DNA of 64,000 nt from Cerasicoccus maritimus (GTDB taxonomy: Bacteria > Verrucomicrobiota > Verrucomicrobiia > Opitutales > Cerasicoccaceae): assembly GCA_031296935.1 (NCBI GenBank), contig JAVDPD010000007.1, forward strand, positions 62,001 through 126,000, given 5' to 3'. A model generated the notes under the pieces. The model did no database searches. It was not told the DNA's origin and was given only the letters and a program-made list of their open reading frames with translations. The translations under genes and the position numbers were made by a program. Every line of letters starts with the position of its first letter. The first letter of the stretch is position 1. Of this stretch, positions 59,991 to 64,000 are shown piece after piece.

Positions 59991-60216
59991 GGAGGGATGT
60001 TTAAAATCTACGATTGGGGACCAAATCTTGGCACCATTTATAGATAGTCACTTTTTGTTCATTGGAATTGTATTGGAATTATTATGGTTTGTTAATGAAG
60101 TATTAACTATTCAAGTATTATTATAGTGTGCGCGAAAGATTTTGAGGAATTTAAGGGGTATGCTGGAATGGTTGTTTGCTATTGTTAACATACTCCCGCA
60201 ACAGTTAATAATTTGT

Positions 60217-62379
60217 ATGAAAAAACTGATACATATCTACTTCTTTGTTCTTCTACAATGCCTGCATGCACAAGTATCCATTGTTGAGGTATCTGAAAGC
60301 GAACTTTTACTTGAGTGGGATGATCACGGCACTCCCTATCTGTTGCAACAGAGTAGTGACCTCAGCCTCTGGTCTGATTTAATTGCTTTGCCTCAATCGT
60401 ATACCAGTTTCGATGCGCCTTACGATTCTCTGCCAGTATTCTTTAGAATTCTCGATGTGGATTCTTCAGTGTTGCGTGAGTCAAAAGGAGCAAGCCCATA
60501 TACTGTCGGCGCTTATCAGCAGGTATTGGATTCATTGCCATTTGGTGAGCAAACCGACGACTACACTGATGCTCAGCTTGGCTTTATATCGCGAATAGAC
60601 GATCTGGTAATAACAAGTGATGACGGTGATGTTATTTGGGATTTGGGAGATTTTGAGTTCCTTCAGGAAGAAACTGCACCTCTGACGGTCAATCCGAGTT
60701 TATGGCGTCAAGCCAAGCTCAACTACGAGTATGGCCTATACGAAGTTACTGACGGAATATACCAAGTAAGGGGATATGATTTAGCGGTCGTTAGCTTTAT
60801 CCGTGGAGATACTGGATGGATTGTCGTTGACCCGTTATCTTCTGTTCAAACGGCAGCAGCGGCTCTGGATCTGGTAAATACAGAGTTCCCTGGAGTGCCC
60901 GTTACAGTTGTCATTCATACGCACTCTCATATCGACCATTTTGGTGGGGTGGCTGGCGTTGTAACGGAGGAACAATATGACAACGGAGAAGTAGAAATTG
61001 TAGCTCCAGTTGATTTTATCGATGACGCAATTACAGAAAATGTAATGGTATCGGCTCTGCGCAGGCGTGGAACTTATATGTACGGCATTAATTTACCAGT
61101 GTCAGCAACTGGGAGGGTCGACGCCGGTCTCGGGAAAGGGGTTGCTTTTGTTGATGGCGCAACGATCTCGTTATATGATCCAACAATTACCATTTCTGAA
61201 GATACAACGATGACGCTTGATGGAGTCGATTTTGAATTCGTTTACACGCCAGATGCCGAGGCGCCTACCGAGATGTATTTTTACTTACCAGATTTCCGTG
61301 CGCTCTGCATGGCTGAGTTGGCAACTCGAACCATGCATAACGTATATTCTCTGAGAGGAGCTAAGGTTCGTGATGCATTGGAATGGTCAAAATATTTGAA
61401 CACCGCTTTACAAACATACGGTGATGAATCTGACTACTTGTTCAACGTTCACAACTGGCCTTTTTTTGGTAGTGAAGCCATCATAGAGCACCTGACTCAA
61501 CAACGTGATTTAATGAGGTTTCTTCACGATCAGACGCTTTTTTGGATGAATCAGGGTTACACCATGACGGAAATAAGCGAGTTGGTTGAGTTGCCCTCGG
61601 GATTAAGTGAGATATTTGCGGATCGTGGCTATTATGGCACGGTGAGCCATAATGTCAGAGCGGTTTATCAGAGGTATCTTGGCTTTTACGATTCCAATCC
61701 AGCAAATTTGAACCCCCACGAGCCTGAAGTTGCTGGTCCTTTGTATGTTGAGGCCTTTGGGGGAACGGAGAGCACGCTTCAAATAGCTCGTAAGGCTTAT
61801 GCGAGTGGAGATTATCGATGGGCCGCTGAAGTCCTTAACCACTTAATCTTTGCTGACCCGGACAACGTCGAAGCTACGAACCTTCAAGCAGATACTCTGG
61901 AACAGCTCGGCTATCAATCTGAGTCTGCTCCTTGGCGGAATGAGTATCTTACTGGAGCATACGAATTGCGTGGGAACGAGGTATCCTATCCTGACACTGA
62001 CAATAGCATCCTTTTCACTGCAATGGAAAATGATCAGTATCTGGATATGATGGCTACGTTTGTTAGCGCTGAAAAAGCTGATGGTAAAAGCTATAAGATT
62101 AATATGATAATGATACAATCTGATGTTGAAGATGATTTTGCCGTGGAACTCTCAAATTCCGCCATTTCATACACGGAGGGAGTGTTATTTGAGGACGCTG
62201 ACGCAACACTTACAATCAATCGTGATACGATTGAAGACATTCGTAATGGGGTCGCCACGATAGTTGAAATCTTTGAAGATGGTTTAATTGAGGTTTCTGG
62301 AAGCTTTGAAGATCTCGTTGCATTTTTTGAAGTCTTCCAATTTTCAATTGATGGGGACTTTAATATCGTAACACCCTGA
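60217..62379 (+). CDS. Secreted alkylsulfatase, metallo-beta-lactamase fold (SdsA1/BDS1-like)
   Basis: 720 residues from ATG 60217 (MKKLIHIYFFVLLQCLHA signal peptide); the frame opens at 60142. Residues about 20-85 carry a QQSSDLSLWSDLIA...FFRILD domain common on verrucomicrobial secreted proteins. The core begins GLYEVTDGIYQVRGYDLAVV; metal site THSHIDHFGG with H236, H238, D240 and H241. The dimerisation part and the C-terminal SCP2-like domain complete the SdsA1 plan, where alkyl sulfates are hydrolysed. Base composition is clearly more AT-rich than neighbours, suggesting transfer. Its stop lies next to a tRNA-Ser fragment. Confidence 0.85.
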   Translation: MKKLIHIYFFVLLQCLHAQVSIVEVSESELLLEWDDHGTPYLLQQSSDLSLWSDLIALPQSYTSFDAPYDSLPVFFRILDVDSSVLRESKGASPYTVGAYQQVLDSLPFGEQTDDYTDAQLGFISRIDDLVITSDDGDVIWDLGDFEFLQEETAPLTVNPSLWRQAKLNYEYGLYEVTDGIYQVRGYDLAVVSFIRGDTGWIVVDPLSSVQTAAAALDLVNTEFPGVPVTVVIHTHSHIDHFGGVAGVVTEEQYDNGEVEIVAPVDFIDDAITENVMVSALRRRGTYMYGINLPVSATGRVDAGLGKGVAFVDGATISLYDPTITISEDTTMTLDGVDFEFVYTPDAEAPTEMYFYLPDFRALCMAELATRTMHNVYSLRGAKVRDALEWSKYLNTALQTYGDESDYLFNVHNWPFFGSEAIIEHLTQQRDLMRFLHDQTLFWMNQGYTMTEISELVELPSGLSEIFADRGYYGTVSHNVRAVYQRYLGFYDSNPANLNPHEPEVAGPLYVEAFGGTESTLQIARKAYASGDYRWAAEVLNHLIFADPDNVEATNLQADTLEQLGYQSESAPWRNEYLTGAYELRGNEVSYPDTDNSILFTAMENDQYLDMMATFVSAEKADGKSYKINMIMIQSDVEDDFAVELSNSAISYTEGVLFEDADATLTINRDTIEDIRNGVATIVEIFEDGLIEVSGSFEDLVAFFEVFQFSIDGDFNIVTP

Positions 62380-63708
62380 CGCTCTGTCAGTTGGCGCGGC
62401 AACGTGTCCGGGGGTTCGAATCCCTCCTTCTCCGCCACTAGGGCTGAAACTCGAACTCTCACTCCCACTTCTGGAAAATGTTGGCATTAGGTCACTTGCG
62501 ATAAATTCCAGTTGGACCAAATAGAGAGAAGTTCGTATTTTGAGCGTGGTGCATGGTTTTCCGCTGGGTAGGCGGTCATTTTCGGGGTCGAACTTTTTGA
62601 TGCAAATGCCCTTCAGGATGAGCCGCAGGGCTTCCTTCTGGTCCTCATAGGGTAATGCGTCAAAAGTGTCTTTAAAGTGGCTTAGACGCGCTGCAATGAC
62701 CTCGTGATCGGTCACGACGCGCTCCTTGTAATCAATGTCGATCCTGACCTTATCGCGCTCGATTTCGACGGCGTGTTTGTCGGCGGCGAGCTTTTCAGCC
62801 TCGGCGCGAATCTCGAAGCTGAAATGACGGTCGCCTTTTCCCGCAAGTTCAAGGTAGTGGCGTAGCTGGGCGCTGATTTCGCCGTGACGCTTGTTGAGCT
62901 CGGCGAGCTTCTTCTTGAGCGGGCGCAAAGACTTCTGTTTCTGGCTGTTGGATGCGGCAATCGCCTTCTTGATGATCGCGGGATTCTGACCCAATTCGCC
63001 AATCAGTTCGACGACAATCTTTTCCAGCGGGCGGGCTGGTACGCTACGTAGTGGACAATCGGCGTGCCGTCCGTCCCGGTTGACGCAACCACACTTGTAA
63101 TAAAGGTATTGCTTGCCGTTGGCGTCCTTTTTGCCGCTGGGATGCGGAATTAGCGCATTGCCACAATGCCCGCAGTGGGCAAGGCCCTTGAGCGCGGCTT
63201 GATGCTTGTCACTCTGCCGAACGGCGGGCGCCGGTTTGAGTTCGCGCTTGTTCAATGACTCATTGGCCTTTTCCCAAAGCTTGGGCGAAACGATGCCCGC
63301 ATGTTCGCCGGGGTATTCCTGATCGCGGTGGCGAACCACGCCCTTGTAGAGCGGATTGGCGACCAGTTGCTTAATCTTATCGGAGCGGAAACGCTTGCCG
63401 CCAACTTGCTTTTCGCCGCCCCGAGACTGATAAACACGTTGGCGGGTGCGGGCTCCCTCGTCGTTGATCTGCTGGGCAATCATGGTGGCGTCGCCCCATT
63501 CGGCGGCTAGCGTGTAGATTCGCTTAACCAGCGCGGCCTCGTCTTGATTTGCGCTTAGCTTCTTGGTTTGCGGGTCGTAGTCGTAGCCGAGGGGGATGGT
63601 TCCCCCGGCCCATTTGCCGCGCTTGGCGCGTTCGGCCAGTTTGTCCGAGATACGCTCGGCGGTCAACTCCCGCTCATATTGCCCGAAGCCTAGAAGCATA
63701 TTGAGCAT
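62344..63708 (-). pseudogene. Large serine recombinase lacking its catalytic N-terminal domain
   Basis: 454 codons from the first ATG at 63708; the frame actually runs back to about 63737 (GDTGTPAGRLMLNMLLGFGQ). A full enzyme would have about 110 more residues with the catalytic Ser before this point; that part is cut off exactly where a lactonase gene abuts. What remains: RELTAERISDKLAERAKRGK, recombinase domain, a zinc ribbon (CGHCGNALIPHP ... CGCVNRDGRHADC), a coiled-coil and a tail. The last 35 codons read through the tRNA-Ser fragment antisense (GGEGGIRTPG), so the native end is uncertain. Not catalytically competent. Confidence 0.8.
62380..62437 (+). tRNA. tRNA-Ser 3' fragment (attachment-site remnant)
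   Basis: TTGGCGCG-GCAA-CGTGTCC gives a long variable arm; GGGGG-TTCGAAT-CCCTC T-arm, then CTTCTCC, G and CCA. Only the 3' half is present: the D-arm and anticodon arm are absent. It ends at CGCCACTA (62433-62440), repeated at 63735-63742. Confidence 0.6.
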
Positions 63709-63739
63709 GAGCCGTCCGGCAGGCGTGCCGGTGTCGCCA

Positions 63740-64000
63740 CTAATCTATAACCAGTAAACTGACGGGACTCCCGAATTGGTTAACTTTGATCTTCGAGGTA
63801 GGGAGGCCTGTTTCGGGGGATAGCTCATGCGCAACAATCGCATTGGATGTCTGGCAAGCAACGAGTAGCCAATCGCCACTTGGGTGAATCATTAAATCGC
63901 GTGGACCGGCTCCACCGGTAGAGTAGTAAGATTGTCGCTGTATCTCACCGCTTGGGTTTTTGCTAAAGATGGATAGCGTTTCCGTTGCTCGATCTACTGC
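63740..64000 (-). CDS. Lactonase-type beta-propeller protein, C-terminal part (cut by window edge)
   Basis: Minus-strand frame from the window edge to TAG at 63740: AVDRATETLSIFSKNPSGEI, GGAGPRDLMIHPSGDWLLVA, CQTSNAIVAHELSPETGLPT and SPVSLLVID. The repeated pattern (PR....HPSG..L.VA.Q.SN.I..........G) is the closing blades of the seven-bladed lactonase/6-phosphogluconolactonase-like family. Its stop lies inside the CGCCACTA direct repeat. Confidence 0.75.
   Translation of the reverse strand, partial: AVDRATETLSIFSKNPSGEIQRQSYYSTGGAGPRDLMIHPSGDWLLVACQTSNAIVAHELSPETGLPTSKIKVNQFGSPVSLLVID

Overview
The window looks like chromosome from a Verrucomicrobiota bacterium, most likely class Opitutae (Puniceicoccales/Coraliomargarita-like). 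This is inferred from gene content: a golvesin-like secreted protein, a large secreted clan GH-A glycosidase, a degraded PEP-CTERM tail, a G-G-H-I-J pseudopilin cluster like those of this phylum, the Ser-Asp-Leu...Trp-Ser-Asp type N-terminal domain on an alkylsulfatase, and many palindromic dispersed repeats. Genes are known-family calls made by motif reading only; no database search was run.

Layout. 1-4.9 kb: the 5' end of a golvesin-domain gene diverges from a secreted glycosidase gene, with two identical LacI-type palindromes between them. 5-11.9 kb: ilvE, five pseudopilin genes, menA, an Ala/Pro/Lys-rich membrane-anchored protein and trxA, ending at a strong terminator. 11.9-13.2 kb: a gene-free dump of four different repeat types. 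13.2-17.5 kb: a MidA-type methyltransferase diverging from tsaD, then cysI. 17.6-37.9 kb: one minus-strand, translationally coupled polysaccharide operon of 20 genes. It is headed by a GbsR/MarR-type regulator and a NusG paralogue, followed by a GT26 transferase, a polymerase/ligase-like membrane protein, a Wzm/Wzt ABC exporter, an FkbM methyltransferase, an acyltransferase and many GT4/GT2 glycosyltransferases. 38-51.3 kb: housekeeping and transport genes, including a DUF1854/ABC exporter pair, malic enzyme, a fused ABC-2 half transporter, a polysaccharide deacetylase, folP-folB and an ABC importer without a binding protein.

51.4-54.4 kb is the most unusual part. A UP-element-like promoter leads into a run of hairpins and then a compact array of about eleven tRNA or tRNA-like genes. 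Between several of them lies a two-hairpin spacer present four times (with a fifth divergent copy) whose stems change sequence but keep pairing. Some tRNAs are well formed (Asn, His, Asp, Gly, Gln, Cys, Met); others have broken acceptor stems (Ser, Phe, Thr). A frameshifted small gene sits inside the array, and an SPFH/slipin protein with five internal repeats, an HNH endonuclease and an EIQTDW-motif protein follow it, so the whole block looks like a mobile or island region.

58.3-64 kb: an aldo/keto reductase, a degenerate minirepeat array interrupted by a 161-bp MITE with a clean TTA target duplication, an AT-rich alkylsulfatase gene, a tRNA-Ser 3' fragment, a serine recombinase lacking its catalytic domain, and the 3' end of a lactonase gene running off the window. 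At least three MITE-like families can be defined from copies inside this single window.
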